A program made the translations under genes and the position numbers. Under the pieces are notes generated by a model. That model saw nothing but the letters and a program-made list of their open reading frames with translations, did not search any database and had not been told where the DNA came from. A stretch of 64,000 nt of DNA from Aquanectria penicillioides (Eukaryota; Ascomycota; Sordariomycetes; Hypocreales; Nectriaceae): assembly GCA_003415625.1 (NCBI GenBank), contig PYIU01000002.1, forward strand, positions 1,550,001 to 1,614,000, in the 5' to 3' direction. Position 1 is the stretch's first letter. Each line of letters starts with the position of its first letter. Shown here piece after piece: positions 32,837 through 45,343 of the stretch.

Positions 32837-35800
32837 TCATTTTCTTTCCTTGCTCACCCGCCTCTCTCTCCGTCTTTTGTCCAAAAACTCCTCCATGTCA
32901 ACATGAACCCTCAATCCCTTAGATGTCATCGTGTCGTATACGCCCCTCAGTTCACCCGATTCCATGTCTCGGCTTATCGTCAAGAAGGCCTGCATCATTA
33001 CGTCCTTCGACCAGGGACAGTGCCTCAACGCTCGAAAAAGCACATCCTTGGCCTTAGACCTGAGCTCTCTTTGTGACCCGCAGAACTTAATGAAGAGAAT
33101 CCATACCGGGGCGCTGAATTTGCACACATCGCTTCTCACAGCATGTTCAAATGCTGCTTTTGTTGTGTTCACATTGCCACGCTGCATTTCATGCTGGATC
33201 GCAAACAGTCGGCTATCGACCCCATCCTGTCCCGTCACGAGCACTGTTTTGTGAAGCAGCGTCCGAACCTCGTCAATGACGCGAAGGCTGGAGTCAGCCC
33301 ACTCGAAGAGAGACAAGAATAAGGTGTTGCGAGGGAAAATCGCAATGAACCGACTCAGCTGCTCAAGCATGTACGCTCTCCGAAAGGGCCTTTGGTCTGT
33401 CAGCTTTGTGCCGCTTATTTATTACACTACTCGGAGACTTACCCTCTGGTCGCGTTGAGATACAATATCCTGGCAGCAAATTGCAGTGTCTTCTCATGAC
33501 CTTTTGAAGAACCGTAGCCCCGAGCCTTAAACTCTGCCGACTGCACTTGGAAGACTGTCATTGCGGCTGAGATATTACCTTGCGTAGTGGATGTCGGCTC
33601 CGTACACCCGTCCGCGGTCAAGTATGAGAGCAGGCCGAGGCACTCTGCATAAACTGTAACTTCATCGAGGTTTCCCACGGAGAGCGAGTTCATGATGTTG
33701 GACGAAAACGTCTGTTGTGCTTTGAGTAGATGCGTTTGAAAAACCTCCACATCATCAGCACTGGATCGCAACCTTTCATCTACCGATGAACATAGCCTTT
33801 TGATGGCCACATCTTTGTGTCCACGCTCGAAGTCTAACCAAGCCAAAATTCTCCACAACAGAAACTGATCCGCATTTTTCGGCTTCTAGATTCACCATTA
33901 GCTTGAGCCGCATGGAAGAAGATAGATCGTATTCTTACCGATGGAAGCTGAGTGGCTGACATGAGAACTTTAGTAGCAACATCATGGTTGCCATTTGCAA
34001 ACTCGGCAAGGGCATAAGCGCCATACAGGCCAAGATTGGTAGGGTATTGTTTGAGGAGGGCCTTGGCCGGCTTTTTTACCCCTGCTCCGTCCCTCATGGC
34101 ACACAAGCCCAGGTAATACTGGCCCAGGGGTTCCATTTTGGCCGCGTGAACTAATAGTCTCGTGACGTTGATTGCCAATCCTAATTCAGTCTTGCCGCCT
34201 AACGCCCTTTGTGTTGCATAAGGAAACCACCCACTGCCTGCAAACAACCCATCAAGGGAGCAAGCAGTATGACTTCCCACCTGGTCAAAGGTAGGAGGCC
34301 TCCGTCGAATTTCTTCGGAGAGGGGATCGGCTTCAGCTGACCCGTCATAAGTTGGCAATTCGATGCTGTGATCCGGGCCGGCGAGAAATTGATCCTGGGT
34401 AGCCTCTGCGGGCCACTCTTTATACCCGAGAGCTGGGGGTAAGTGCAAGAATATCAAAAATGCGTCCAATAGCTGTGGGATCAAATCTGGCAGAACACGA
34501 TGTGGAATCATGAACAGCAAATTCTCAATATCAGAGAACATCACGACTCGAAACGGATCATCGTCAGTGCCCTCATCCATAGTTCTCGCGGGAACTCTGG
34601 CCTTCTCTGTCCGCCTCCATTCAATGTTTGCCCAGACTTTGTAATCATCTCTAGATTGAATGCCCTGGTCGCCCTCGTCATGAATTGGCTCCGGTGGCTC
34701 TCCCAGTTTATCGTCTTCAATGAATTTGGCCCAACCTTGAGCCTCGGGCTCTCCGATTCTTGGAACTTCACTCTCCCAGAAGTCAGAGAAGTCTGCCAGA
34801 GCAGACTCGGATTCGTCCAATTCCAAAGGTCGGAAGACGTTGAGCTCTAAGATGGCTTGCCACGCTGCCACAGCAAGCTCCTTATAACCTGAATCGTGGA
34901 TGAATCTGGTAGCCCTCAGAAAAATGTAAATCGCTTCACTGAAGCTTTGCTTCAATGAGTCTGAGTCTGGGCGATGAATCGTCTTGTGAAGTCGATCCAG
35001 ATGCATCTTCTTGAGACTTTCGTAGTGAAAGGTCGTGATATTGGACATGGCAAAGTCGAGGTGCGTTATCCAAAGCGAAAAGCTGGTGTCTTCCTCTTGG
35101 AGAAGGTCTGCCCACTTTTTGGCCGCAGTCTTGCCATTCCACACCTTGTTTCCTTCACGCATCAAGGGGATCAAAACCCGCAACCGGTCTCGTTGGTTCG
35201 ACACGTTCGATAGTGCCGACTCAAGCATAGAAAGTTTGATTTCGGCATAACTATACACCTCACCTTCTAATGCCTTGTGGTCAATATCTTCACCTGCTTT
35301 GAGAAGGGTGTTTTGGTGGTTTGCAAGCTCCATCCAAGCGTCAATATCATCCGGATGGTCCTTCACTTGCCGGGACAACTGAATTGACTTCCACTTGAGG
35401 GGGTTGTCATGTTCAATATCGACTGCTTGAGCCAGTGATTCTGGCTCCGAGTCTGAGTCGCTATCCGAAAACTCCCTTGCCTTTGCCTTGCCCTCAATCG
35501 AACGATAATTTGGTTGCTGATCGTCGTCTGAGGACTCGGGATCACCTTGGCTGCGTTTCCGCTTTCTAGATGTCAACGACAAGAATCCTTCATTCTCATC
35601 TAGCTCTGCATCAACAAGCTTAGTCCGAATTCTCCTGGGGTTTGTAGTTGCCCGCCAGGTTTTAGAACGCAGACCGTCTCTGTCCTTGAATGCAGAAGAT
35701 CCCTCGCCGGGCATACGAAGGCTGAATTGGTCCCTAGGCCCGTCACGATGTATGACAAGGCGGCCTGTTGTTCCGAGAACTCTTCCGGAGCCATACCGGT

Positions 35801-36212
35801 AATACGGAGGGATCTTGTATTTGTCTGAGCCGCCATACCTGAGGATTAGTGGATCACCCTTCGTGTCAATAACATATAGCCCTGAAACAGGGTTGTCACC
35901 GCGCGCGTGCTTGACGGTAGGTGGTGCCTGTTGGTCTAAGGTCTCTCGTTGACTAGGAGGCCTAGAACGATCTCGGTGATGGCGATGAGACCCATGGCGG
36001 TGGCTCTCCGAGCCACGCCCTTCGGAGCGTCGACTCCTTTTGCTTCTCGAGTCTCGATCGTGATGCTCGTCTGCAGCGTGGGCTTTCCCTGGTTCCTTGG
36101 GCTTGAATGACGAGAACTTGGGTGCCTTGAGCTCTCCAGTCGTCTCTTTCTTCTTGAAAGAAGCGAATTTGGGCACCGTCAACTTGGTGGTACCTTCATC
36201 CTCGGTAGACAT
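32837..36212 (-). CDS. NRDE2: NRDE-2 family nuclear RNA-processing protein
   Basis: NRDE-2 homologues act in nuclear RNA surveillance and co-transcriptional silencing with the MTR4/exosome machinery; the fungal partner is inferred. There are three exons: 36212-33939, 33885-33443 and 33389-32837. Both introns are 53 nt (33886-33938 and 33390-33442), the second with an AAAG acceptor after a GCTGAC branch. The product is 1089 aa. The N-terminus has the repeated motif VPKFASFKKK / APKFSSFKPK and an Arg/Ser/His-rich stretch. A beta-like segment LYVIDTKGDPLILRYGGSDK is followed by HAT/TPR-like helical repeats with NPLKWKSIQLSRQVKDHPDD. The last join gives RGPFRRAYMLEQLSRFIAIF. Confidence 0.88.
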
Positions 36213-37097
36213 GATGGGAGTGACACGACGCGAAATAAGAATGGACGACCGAAATTCTCATCATGGCTTCATGCCATACGCAGCTCATGTATTGTATCCC
36301 GCCTAGTGAAATCGGACTATGCGATGGTGATGATCATAATTAGTTTTTCTTTTCTTTTTTTAATGTAGCTGGTCTTTTTTATCTTTGGTGTTGAGCGGTT
36401 GAGTTGAGGCAAGTGGTCGTTGGCGTGCTAGGTAGATGGATAGCCTGGAACTGTCGCCCTGCATCTCAGGCGTACCTAGCCAAGACTTGTTTACTGTGCC
36501 ATATACTAGCTTGCACTGTAAGTGGCACAGTGGCATTCTGACATACCTAGGTACCACAGCACCAGTAGGTTGTAAGGTGGCGCCCAACAGAGTGCCCCAT
36601 TTGCCAAACAACCTGCTGTATCTTAGCGTACATCGAGCCTAAAAGGTAATAAAAAAAAACCCCCCATTTCCCCTGGCCATGACTGTCCGGCACTGTCAGC
36701 TCCGCGGCGCTTGTCAGCACCTTGGCATCGGCACCCCTGAGGAAAATGGCGTGGTGGGAACTCGCAATGTCCAAGCAGCTGGTGAGATATTTCACTTCGT
36801 AAGAAATTGAAAAAAAAAAAATCATGATCCTTTGCCGAAAATAATGTCAAATGGAACCCAATTTCACGCCTCTTTGCTTGCGTGACGCTAGGCGTTATCT
36901 CCCAGACCCATGCCAGCCGTCAACCCTACATGTAGCTACGTCTTGACGGCCAGCAACAAACGCGCTATGTTTGGGGAGCTCCCACCCAACACGCCAGCAG
37001 CACCTGGGTGCCGCTTCTTCCGAGGGGTCTGGCAAGGACGGGGAACAACTTAATTTCTGCTGTCAGCGTCTGATCAACCAAACCACCCCTTCACATC
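36213..37097. other. 885-bp divergent promoter of NRDE2 and TSC10
   Basis: Short A/T runs occur at 36340-36362, 36649-36658 and 36810-36820. No gene supported. Confidence 0.55.
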
Positions 37098-38296
37098 ATG
37101 GAATTGTCCTCTCAGACAGTCTTGTCTTTCCTGACCCTTGGTATCGCGACATCTATCTTTGCTTCATTCATCATGGGGCTCTTCGGCGGCAACAAGATGC
37201 CCGTTGAGGGCAAGGTTCGTCAACTCCTTTTGCCAGTGTGCAAGCCGTGATGCTCGCAAGCGCCCGCCTACCGACTTATTGCTAACGATAGCCCAGACGA
37301 TCCTGATCACCGGTGCCTCTGAGGGCATGGGCCTCGAGGTCTCAAAGAAACTTGCAGCCAAGGGTGCCAATATCGTCCTCGTTGCCCGAAACGTCGGAAA
37401 GCTCGAGAGCGCCATCGCCGAAGTCAAGGTTCGCCCTTTAAGCACACTGTCGCGTCCTAAACTCCTCTATAGACTCAATGCTGACCCAATCTGCTCTCCA
37501 GGCCGCTGCAAAGGATCCCAATGCCCAACGCTTCCACTACATCTCCGCTGATGTCTCCAAGCCCGACTATGCCCGTCCCCTCATCGCCGACGTCATTGCC
37601 TGGAACCATGGCAACGCCCCCGATATCGTCTGGTGCATTGCTGGTATCGCCAACCCAGCGCTGTTCGTCGACATGGAGATGTCGTCCATGCGCAGTCACA
37701 TGGATGTAAACTTTTTTGGAACGGCCGAAATGTCCCACGCGATCCTCCGCGAATGGCTCGCCCCGACCGCCCCTATCGAGAAGGAGCCCAAGCACCTCAT
37801 CATGACCTCGAGCGTCGTCGCCTTCTACACCGTGGCCGGATACGGTCCCTATGCCCCATCTAAATGGGCCATTCGAGGCCTTGCCGATACCATCTCCCAG
37901 GAGGTCATGTTGTATCCTCAAAATGTCAAAGTTCATGTCGTCCACCCAGGCACCATCCTTTCCCCAGGCAACGTCGTTGAGAACCTTACCAAGCCGGAGA
38001 TCACAAAGATCCTTGAAGAGAGTGACCCTGAGCAGCAACCTGAGGAGGTCGCCAGGAAGGCCATCCAGGGTCTAGAAAAGGGTGAATACTTCGTCACTGT
38101 AGCCTTCCTTGGCACATTGATGAAGTGGGGAGTCATGGGAGGTTCGTTCCGTAACAACTGGGTTTTAGACATCCTTGGTGCATGGCTTGTGCAAATCATC
38201 TGGATTTTTGTCCAACCCGACCTTCATGGCAAGATCAAGAAGTATGCCAAGACACACGGCCATCCCAGCACATACACGAAAAACGGCAGTGCCTAA
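37098..38296 (+). CDS. TSC10: 3-ketodihydrosphingosine reductase
   Basis: An NADPH-dependent short-chain dehydrogenase that reduces 3-ketosphinganine to sphinganine, the second step of sphingolipid synthesis, at the ER. Three exons (37098-37214, 37297-37428, 37502-38296), all phase 0, give 347 aa. Both donors are GTTCGY, an uncommon form also used in the TFIIIA-like gene. An N-terminal membrane helix ([20 protein letters not shown]) is followed by the Rossmann motif [20 protein letters not shown]. The catalytic Ser is in [10 protein letters not shown] and the YxxxK pair is in [14 protein letters not shown] second hydrophobic segment near the end anchors the tail ([16 protein letters not shown]). 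Confidence 0.93.
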
Positions 38297-38456
38297 TGCT
38301 CCGTTGGTTACCATCCATTGTTCGTCGACCAAAAGTAGCCTGATCCCTCACTTGCAAGATACCCTGAAAAATATAGTAACATCATTTGAGCCGAGTCTAT
38401 CTTCATCTATTTCCGTGGGGTATATATCTCCATGCGTTTCTAGCCTAGACACAACT

Positions 38457-41400
38457 TTATACGCCACTCCACTTCCCAAACTTAGTGTACCGCTTGTACA
38501 TTTCCCTCAGAATGGCTCGTCCGCTTCCATCCATGCCATCGTTTAGAATCTTCCTCGCCTCTGGGGGTGTAATATCGAATATTGAGTTCATAGCGGGCTC
38601 CAGTGCCTCTCTCAACAGACGCGATACATCAGCCTCCAACTGCAGCTTGACGTATTGCATGAGCACCAGGTACATATGTCGACCCGCAGTGCGCTTGGCA
38701 GCATCCGTTGCGGAGTCCAACGCGCCCTGGTGCTGAGATCGTGAGACAGCACCAGCGGTCGGTTCGCAGATGAGTGTGACGAGCCGCCCGTAAAGGCGTG
38801 CCTTGGACTCCTGGGCAGTTTGAGCCGGGGAGTCTGAGGCAGTTTGGTTAACGACAAGGTTCCGGAGCAGAGCTTGCATCGTCGTCAGTAGCAAGTGATG
38901 ATGACCCTCGAGGCGAAGTCTATGCTTCTTGATAATGGCCTCGACTAGCTTGCATAACCATGCGTAAGGCACGGATGTCTCAGTGGCTTTGTCTGGGGAG
39001 CTGAGGTCGCACACAGTGCTCAGAGTGAACTCGATATTCCACTGTGTCATGGATTGGGGCTTCTTCTCCAAGATGGTATGCAAGATGCGGCAGACTCGAG
39101 TAGAAACAGACTGCGACTTGGCCGATACCAATGTGGACGTTAATTCGCTGTGGATATTTGAAAGCCCAAACTCGTCACCCTTGCCCTGCAAATCAGAGCA
39201 TTCTGTTTCTTGTAAGTGGGTGTCATTTTGAAGGATTTAGAATAAAATTGCTTACCTAGCAACTGGTTCACGACCGTCTGAATGGCGGATGCCTGGCCAT
39301 TTGTGTCGGAACCTTCGCTAAACGCCACAACGAGATCCTTGAGGTATAACACCTTGGCGTTCGTGTCCATCGTTTTGGTAATGGAGGCAACGTTGTCCTT
39401 GAGGAGCCGTTCTCGGAACTTCGAGGGCAAGTCATCCAAGCTGTGGAAGGTTGTCGGTCGAGCCTCTTCCATCATTGATGCAAAGTACGTCCTGAGGAAA
39501 GTCTGCATCTTCCATCCACGCAGATCTCCGGATGACATCGCTGTCTGGCTTCGTTTCTCCGCCTTTTGAAGATCAGACTGTTTTGCCTTCGTCTCTCCAC
39601 CAAGGGAATCAATCGCCTCGGCCGCATCCACAGCGGCCAAAAGTCTCAGGTCCGCTATGACATTGTGACCATCAAAAGCCTTCTTTTCGGTCATGAAATA
39701 GCCCGTAGCATCCAAAATACACTTCCCAAGCATTTCTTTGGCAGCCTGAGGAAGAGATGTTAAATCCGGGTGGCTTCGGCAGTTTGGCGATCTTGTTGTC
39801 TCCGCAACGAGGGCCTTCAGCAAAGTGAGGCGGAAGGGTGATAGATCCCCGGCATTCTCGCAATCCGAGATGAAATCGCGGCTCTCTTCGAAATACTTGA
39901 GGCTGCGTTCTTCGATATGCTCTGCCATTTGTCGTATCGTAGCAGATGCCATCAAAAAGAATGCGTCTATTAAGTCGCTCAAAGTTCCGTCATCGGTCGA
40001 GGTCGAAGATGATAAGTCTGACATTGCGTCTGCCACTTCAACGTTGTCGGAGAACCGCATGCCCTCGTAGAATGTAGGTCGCCCCATAAGTTTGGTTGAC
40101 AGGGCTAGGAGAAGCTTCCAACCATCTACAGATACCCGCTTCTTGGTATTTGCTCTATGTTTGTTAAGTAGAGACATGATGGATTCCCTCTGAGTGCGAG
40201 TGAAAGCGTCAGTAGGAATATTGCTCAATGCACGAATCCACGCCTGGCTCCCTTCAGCCGGCCACCGCTTTTCTTTCCCATCTTCTTCCAAAGCCTTGGT
40301 CAAGCGATCAATAAGATCCGCCATGACCTTCACATCGTTCAGATTGTTGTCATTGTCTAGCAAGTTCTCCCAGATCGTTTCAAGTTGTCCGATGTGGCTG
40401 TTTGGAAGCTCAAGAGCATTTTGCAAAGTTTTTGGCATAGCCCCCTTGCACCCATGAAACAGCCGACCAAGGCGGCTGGAGCCACGCAGGAACCATGCTA
40501 AGTAATGTTCGAGAGCGGCATCTTCGAGGTATTCGGGTTCCTCGTCCAGATGAAGGTACGAGGTTAAATCTTTCTCCTTAATGGCGCTCGTGGTGATTAA
40601 CTCCACGCTGAGGCGCGTGGTAAACGTTTCCACAAGTTTGAGAGGTTCATCAAGGTGCTTGTCATCTGGACTCATGGAGACCCAAGCTTGGCAGCAACAT
40701 TTAAAAGCCTCGAACGTTTCTCTTGAGGAAATAGGGGCCTTGGTGAGGATTTTTGACAACTGCTTCTTGGCTGTGCTCCAAATTTCCGATCGATCCGAAA
40801 GAATAGCCCACGAAAGTGTCTTTGATACAATGCCCCATTTCAAGGCTGTCAAGTTTGAAGAAGACTTGGGAACGTCGCTAGCCAGGTCAGCAAGGCGTTT
40901 ACCCACAGCATCGCTGTAAGTCTCCGTCCGAACTCCCTGAGCGATGGAGTGTAGAAAGAGACAAAGGGCTTTAGGGCTTGACTTCTCGGATTCGATCCCT
41001 TGCAAAACTTCAATGAGTTGTTGAGGTGACATCTCTTTCTCGATCAAGGAATTGAAATGGTCCTTGCCGCACTGTCTGGTTGCAACTAGGAGCCAAGGTG
41101 ATAAAGATTGTCCTTTATGTTTCTCAACCTTGCAGAGCTGCTGGAACCACATCTTCAAAAAACTCGAGAAATCTCGACCGGTCCGGAATCCTTGCACAAT
41201 CGCATCAATCACTTTTGAGACAGCTTCGGTCTCTTGGTGGTCAAGGTTCTCAGCCGTGCTCCGTTCACAAATTTCCTTCAGCAGGGAGGCACCATCCTCT
41301 GTGAGCTGGAAAACGTCGGCATCACAGCTTGAGATGTCTGCCACCAGGGACCAGTTTGTGCTTCCTTGATGCAGAGCATACTCACGACAGACCAGCCGAA

Positions 41401-42643
41401 GATCATCATTATCGACAAGCATAGATTGCTTGGCTGCACGTTCAAGGACAGCTTGAATGAGCTTATCTCGGTCATCTTGTTCCCGAATCGAGGCTTCTAC
41501 AGCCTTAAATATCTGCTTCATCCAATCTCCATTTCCTTTGCGCAAGCGCCCTTCACCCAAATAATCCGTTACACCTGAAGCAAGGAAGTAGAGTACCGGG
41601 GCAGCGATGTGAAGAGTCTGGTTGGAAAAATCGAGACTCCTCGTAACTACTTCGAAGTCCTGTCGGGTGATGAAAGAGGCTCGAGCAGGAAGAATCAAGT
41701 TCCGGTGCATGAACGTTTGGATGTCTGCAGTCCATTTTGATCGAAGGCTTTCTCGAATATCGAAATGATCTTGTGTCGAAATTTTTTCCAGTTTGTTAAG
41801 AATCGTAGCGCAAGGAATAAATAAATGAGTCGCAACTTCCAGAGTATCATCAGCACCTTGGAGATGAAGGCCCCAGATGGATGCGATAGTGTCAACCCAA
41901 GTCTCCCTGCCTTCCACTTGAACCGAGTTTTCGTTGGATAGCGCTATGTCGCAAATTGTCAATGACGGTGAAGTCAATGCCGCCGCCTCTGCCGCCGTGT
42001 TACAGAAAAGTGACCGGATATGCTCAGCACCAATCCGGTCATGCGATGACTGGGTGACTGTTGAGTCAAGCCTTCCGAGTAGTCGGCTAAGAGCTTGAAA
42101 CAAGGCATCTCCAGTCATCAGGCAGCCCTCTTGGTCTTTCAGCTCCTCCAGAACGAATGCCTTGGTCGTTGATCTCTTTCGCTTTGATCGGGTAGCTGAA
42201 GGGGATTCCGAAGGCTGGGAGACATCCTTCAGGGTCTGCTGGAGGACCGCAATGAATCGACGATCAGCCAGAGCTTTAGCCAGTGAGAAAAGCGGAATTC
42301 TTTGGAAAGCACAACCCAAGATCGTCCACGTCAATGGCCACCGCCTCATAGTTTCGGCGTCCTTTGAAGAGCCGTTCATCGACTTCAATAGCCATCTAAG
42401 GCTGCTCTGCTCTGCTGCATGAAATTTTCCATCTGCTGAGGCCGCCAGGCTTTTCCATAGAGTTTCGAGGTTTTCTCCATTTTCTCCGGGGCCATTCTGG
42501 TCGAGACCTCTCACTGTCTTGATGAGATTCAACTTATCCTGTCAGATGTAAGCATTTCTGTAACATAGTCCTAAATTGGCCAAATCACTCACTTGGATAG
42601 AATGTTCCTCTCCAGGAGGGGCATCGGCCATTTCCACATCCAT
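38457..42643 (-). CDS. URB2: Nucleolar pre-ribosomal-associated protein URB2/NPA2
   Basis: A large helical protein required for early steps of 60S ribosomal subunit assembly in the nucleolus. Exon 1 (42643-42593) encodes MDVEMADAPPGEEHSIQ. Introns of 54 nt (42539-42592) and 53 nt (39203-39255) separate exon 2 (42538-39256) and exon 3 (39202-38457). The product is 1359 aa. Conserved N-terminal RRWPLTWTILGCAFQRIPLF followed by ADRRFIAVLQQTLKDVSQ and the C-terminal end YKRYTKFGKWSGV match the family. For intron 2 the acceptor after GAAACAG (not the later TTGCAG) keeps the frame. A longer start at 42823 is open but reads poorly. It is divergent from MIC10. Confidence 0.88.
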
Positions 42644-43002
42644 AACGACCGTATTCCTCCGGAAAACAGGTCGTCTAGCCAAATAGTTGACGAAATGTCT
42701 TTCAAACTTGGACCCATGATGCGCCCCACGACTTTTTCCCAGGTCACTGCCAAAATTTCCTGAGTTCTGCCAACACACTAGTCCGTTCCCGGTCACCCGA
42801 GCACACCGCCTTCGGACGTTCAACAGCGGTTTTGCCGATTAATCCTCGTGAAGCTTGACATCACGCCTACCCGAAGTCAAGCTCCCCGTAGCTCCGTATC
42901 TCGATTTTCCGTCCGGTTGTCCGACTTCACGTATGCCAATTCATTCTATCGCCCACATATTATTCCATTGGAACTAACGCGCAGGTGCCCAGATCGCCCA
43001 CA
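42644..43002. promoter_or_regulatory. Divergent promoter of URB2 and MIC10, with probable 5'-UTR intron
   Basis: Within this 359-bp gap, 42931-42984 looks like an intron in the MIC10 leader: donor GTATGC, branch ACTAAC and acceptor GCAG, 18 nt before the MIC10 ATG. Confidence 0.5.
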
Positions 43003-43340
43003 ATGGCCGAAGCCCCTGTCACCCGCCCTCCCCAAGCGCCATTTCCCGGCCCCTCAGCGAATCCCTACTCAACGAGAAGGTATTGATCGGTTCTTTGCGA
43101 AGCGCGACGCGCCTCCAATTGCGGGAGATGCTAATTGAATTGTAGTGGGACCGCTGCCTCTCCAACCTCCTTGTTAAGTCCACTCTCGGCCTTGGATTCG
43201 GTGTTGTCTTCTCCGTCCTTGTGTTCAAGCGAAGAGCGTGGCCCGCGTTCGTCGGTGTCGGTTTCGGTGCCGGTCGGGCCTACGAGGAGTGCAATTTCAG
43301 CCTCAAGCAGGCTGCGCGAGACTTGAAGAAGCAGGCTTAA
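43003..43340 (+). CDS. MIC10: MICOS subunit MIC10 (one-base frame break near the N-terminus)
   Basis: An inner-membrane protein that bends membranes at cristae junctions. ATG 43003 (context CACAATGGCC) starts MAEAPVTRPP. The conserved frame (SAISRPLSESLLNEK) is one base off and has an upstream stop (42975-42977) but no ATG of its own, so one C is missing in CCCC 43030-43033. Exon 1 ends at 43079; a 66-nt intron (GTATTG, TGCTAAT branch, TAG) precedes exon 2 (43146-43340). Exon 2 begins WDRCLSNLLVKSTLGLGFG and continues with KRRAWPAFVGVGFGAGRAYE, the two glycine-rich membrane segments of Mic10. The restored product is 90 aa. Without the extra base the reading gives no family similarity. Confidence 0.87.
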
Positions 43341-43619
43341 ACGAGTTGCCAGAAGGAGGATGGAGATTGATGGGACGATCGAGACTTTCGCTGTACGAAC
43401 AACGGCTCACGGCATAGCGAAGAGTTAGAAGGCCAGACAATGAGGCCGCGCCGCAGGCTTCCAGATGAGCCAGTGTCAGAGTAGGATGTTTCTCAGAATT
43501 CAATAGAGGTTTTATGTACAACATCTTGCACGCCTAATTCTCGGCCGCGTCAATTGTGTCAATTCCAGGATGCCATAGACAAAGTATAAGAGGAGACCTC
43601 CCAGTGTTGCACCCGAGGA

Positions 43620-44171
43620 TCATAGCGTGCTGCTTTTTTCTATGCCCTGGCTGAGTCTAGTCCGGACTCCAGCTGAAGCATCTTCTCGCCCAGTTACCGA
43701 AGATGGAGAATCCAGGAGCTCGCAGCAGCTGTCACATGTGCTTTGGTCAGAGCCATTCTTGGCTGAAACAAGCATGTTTTCGATACTAAAACACTGTAGC
43801 TGATCGATGATGTTGGGGTCTGTCTGTTCCCGTGTTGCTGGTGGGGATTTAGTGCCAGCAAAGCTGTATCTCAGGCTGCCGAATTCGTGCTTTAATTCAT
43901 CTGCAAACGACTGGCTTCGACGTCGCAGTTCGGCGATGATTGAATTGTCACAGTCATAGTAGAGTTGGGGTGCTTGTCTAGCTTGCTGGTCGCTGTATAA
44001 CGCCCCCCGTGAAGTCCATGGCCGTCCGCTCTCTGTGTCCCGACGCACAGAAGGCCTAAGACCGACGCCTAAGAGGATCAATATACCCAAGACCGAGACA
44101 AGGCTCAGAACCCCAGATGCTAGGAGGACAATCTCTAGTCTATTCTCCTCAAGGGATCGATGGTCAGACAT
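43620..44171 (-). CDS. Hypothetical single-pass membrane protein
   Basis: An open frame of 183 aa from ATG 44171 (an in-frame Met at 44228 would add 19 residues). One hydrophobic helix, EIVLLASGVLSLVSVLGILI, sits near the N-terminus. It is followed by a basic stretch and a soluble tail with Ser/Asp-rich segments and a CDSCCELLD cluster. I do not recognise the family and no intron is evident. Topology suggests a type-I-like or signal-anchored protein. It may be lineage-restricted or spurious. Confidence 0.4.
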   Translation of the reverse strand: MSDHRSLEENRLEIVLLASGVLSLVSVLGILILLGVGLRPSVRRDTESGRPWTSRGALYSDQQARQAPQLYYDCDNSIIAELRRRSQSFADELKHEFGSLRYSFAGTKSPPATREQTDPNIIDQLQCFSIENMLVSAKNGSDQSTCDSCCELLDSPSSVTGREDASAGVRTRLSQGIEKSSTL

Positions 44172-45343
44172 GCCGTTTGTATATACCGAGGCGTAAGGGC
44201 TGAGTCTCGCGAGCCCTGGGACAACCAAATCGCGACTTCAAGCCAGAATCGGTTATCGATAGAGGGAACTCGATGGACCTTAAGCTAAATCCTAAACACT
44301 AGCAGAGTTAAATGGTGGAAGGGCCAATGTCTGTAGTAATAAAGATAACCAAGGGGCTGGGTGGGTTGCCCGTCATCGGTAAGAAGGGAGAATTAGTCCT
44401 TCAACATCATGGTGTAGGAATTTCAAGGTGCATTCTGATGAAATCTTATAATTTACAAAGGTGGTAAAACTCGGGCTTAGTTGGACCAAATGGTCTTAAC
44501 CCAATTGTCGAAGTTGCGGAAGGTGCAAGGCACCACGCGAGCTTTCCTTTCATGTAAACCTACTGCCCTAATCCTACAAATCATCCTTTAGGAGTGTCAT
44601 TTACTCCTTTGCAGCTACAAAGTACTCACATTTGATGGCTGTTTTGACGGATTAATCCGCCTCTAGATCAAGAGCCTACCAAACGAGAAAACATAAGCAG
44701 CAGAAACTATGTCAGACCGCTCCTTCTCAAACCATACCACTAGGTTTGACGAACACATCTTCCGGGGCATGCAAAGTCCAGGCTCTTCAAGACATGTTTT
44801 CGTCAAACATCTTCTTAGGAACTAGGTTGGCGAAGAATAGACTAGACATCCATTCTGCATGCGCCAACTAAATCAACACTGCATGGCTCCGTTTCCCGTC
44901 ACATACTCACTCCTCTCGTGCCTCTCGCCCCCCTCCGCCGAGCATTCCCCCCTCCTTCATCACCAACAGACACATATCTATCGCCAATAGGCCCATGTAC
45001 CACACAATTGTGTTCCATATCATATGCAAAGCAACAATGATACTGCTACTCCATTTCCAAGATTGCAGCACAGACATTGCACAAAAGGCAGAAACACGGG
45101 GAGGGCTCTGAACAAACGGCGCCGTTGTTTGTCTAGATAAGTAGCTAACGAATGTCAAACAGGAAATCTTGAAACCAAATACCTCCACCAATCCATATCC
45201 CTTGGGACTACATGTCAATCTTGTAAAGAGGAGCCTACGCAATTGATCTCTTCCTCTCCGACCCTCTTTTCTCGCCCCTCCTTCCTCAGTTCAATGATAC
45301 CATTCGACCCGCTCCCAAGTTAACATTGAACTGGGGGATGTTC
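44172..45343. other. 1.2-kb intergenic region
   Basis: No supported gene. The minus-strand ORF 44907-45242 (111 aa) contains a hydrophobic stretch but no recognisable motif. Confidence 0.45.

Noticed and set aside
43135..43326. 63-codon Ser-rich ORF over MIC10 exon 2
   Set aside because: It is the reading obtained without correcting the missing base; the glycine-rich Mic10 frame is clearly the coding one.
44907..45242. 111-codon minus-strand ORF with a hydrophobic stretch
   Set aside because: No motif, no intron logic, and the Gly-rich tail follows a simple tract.
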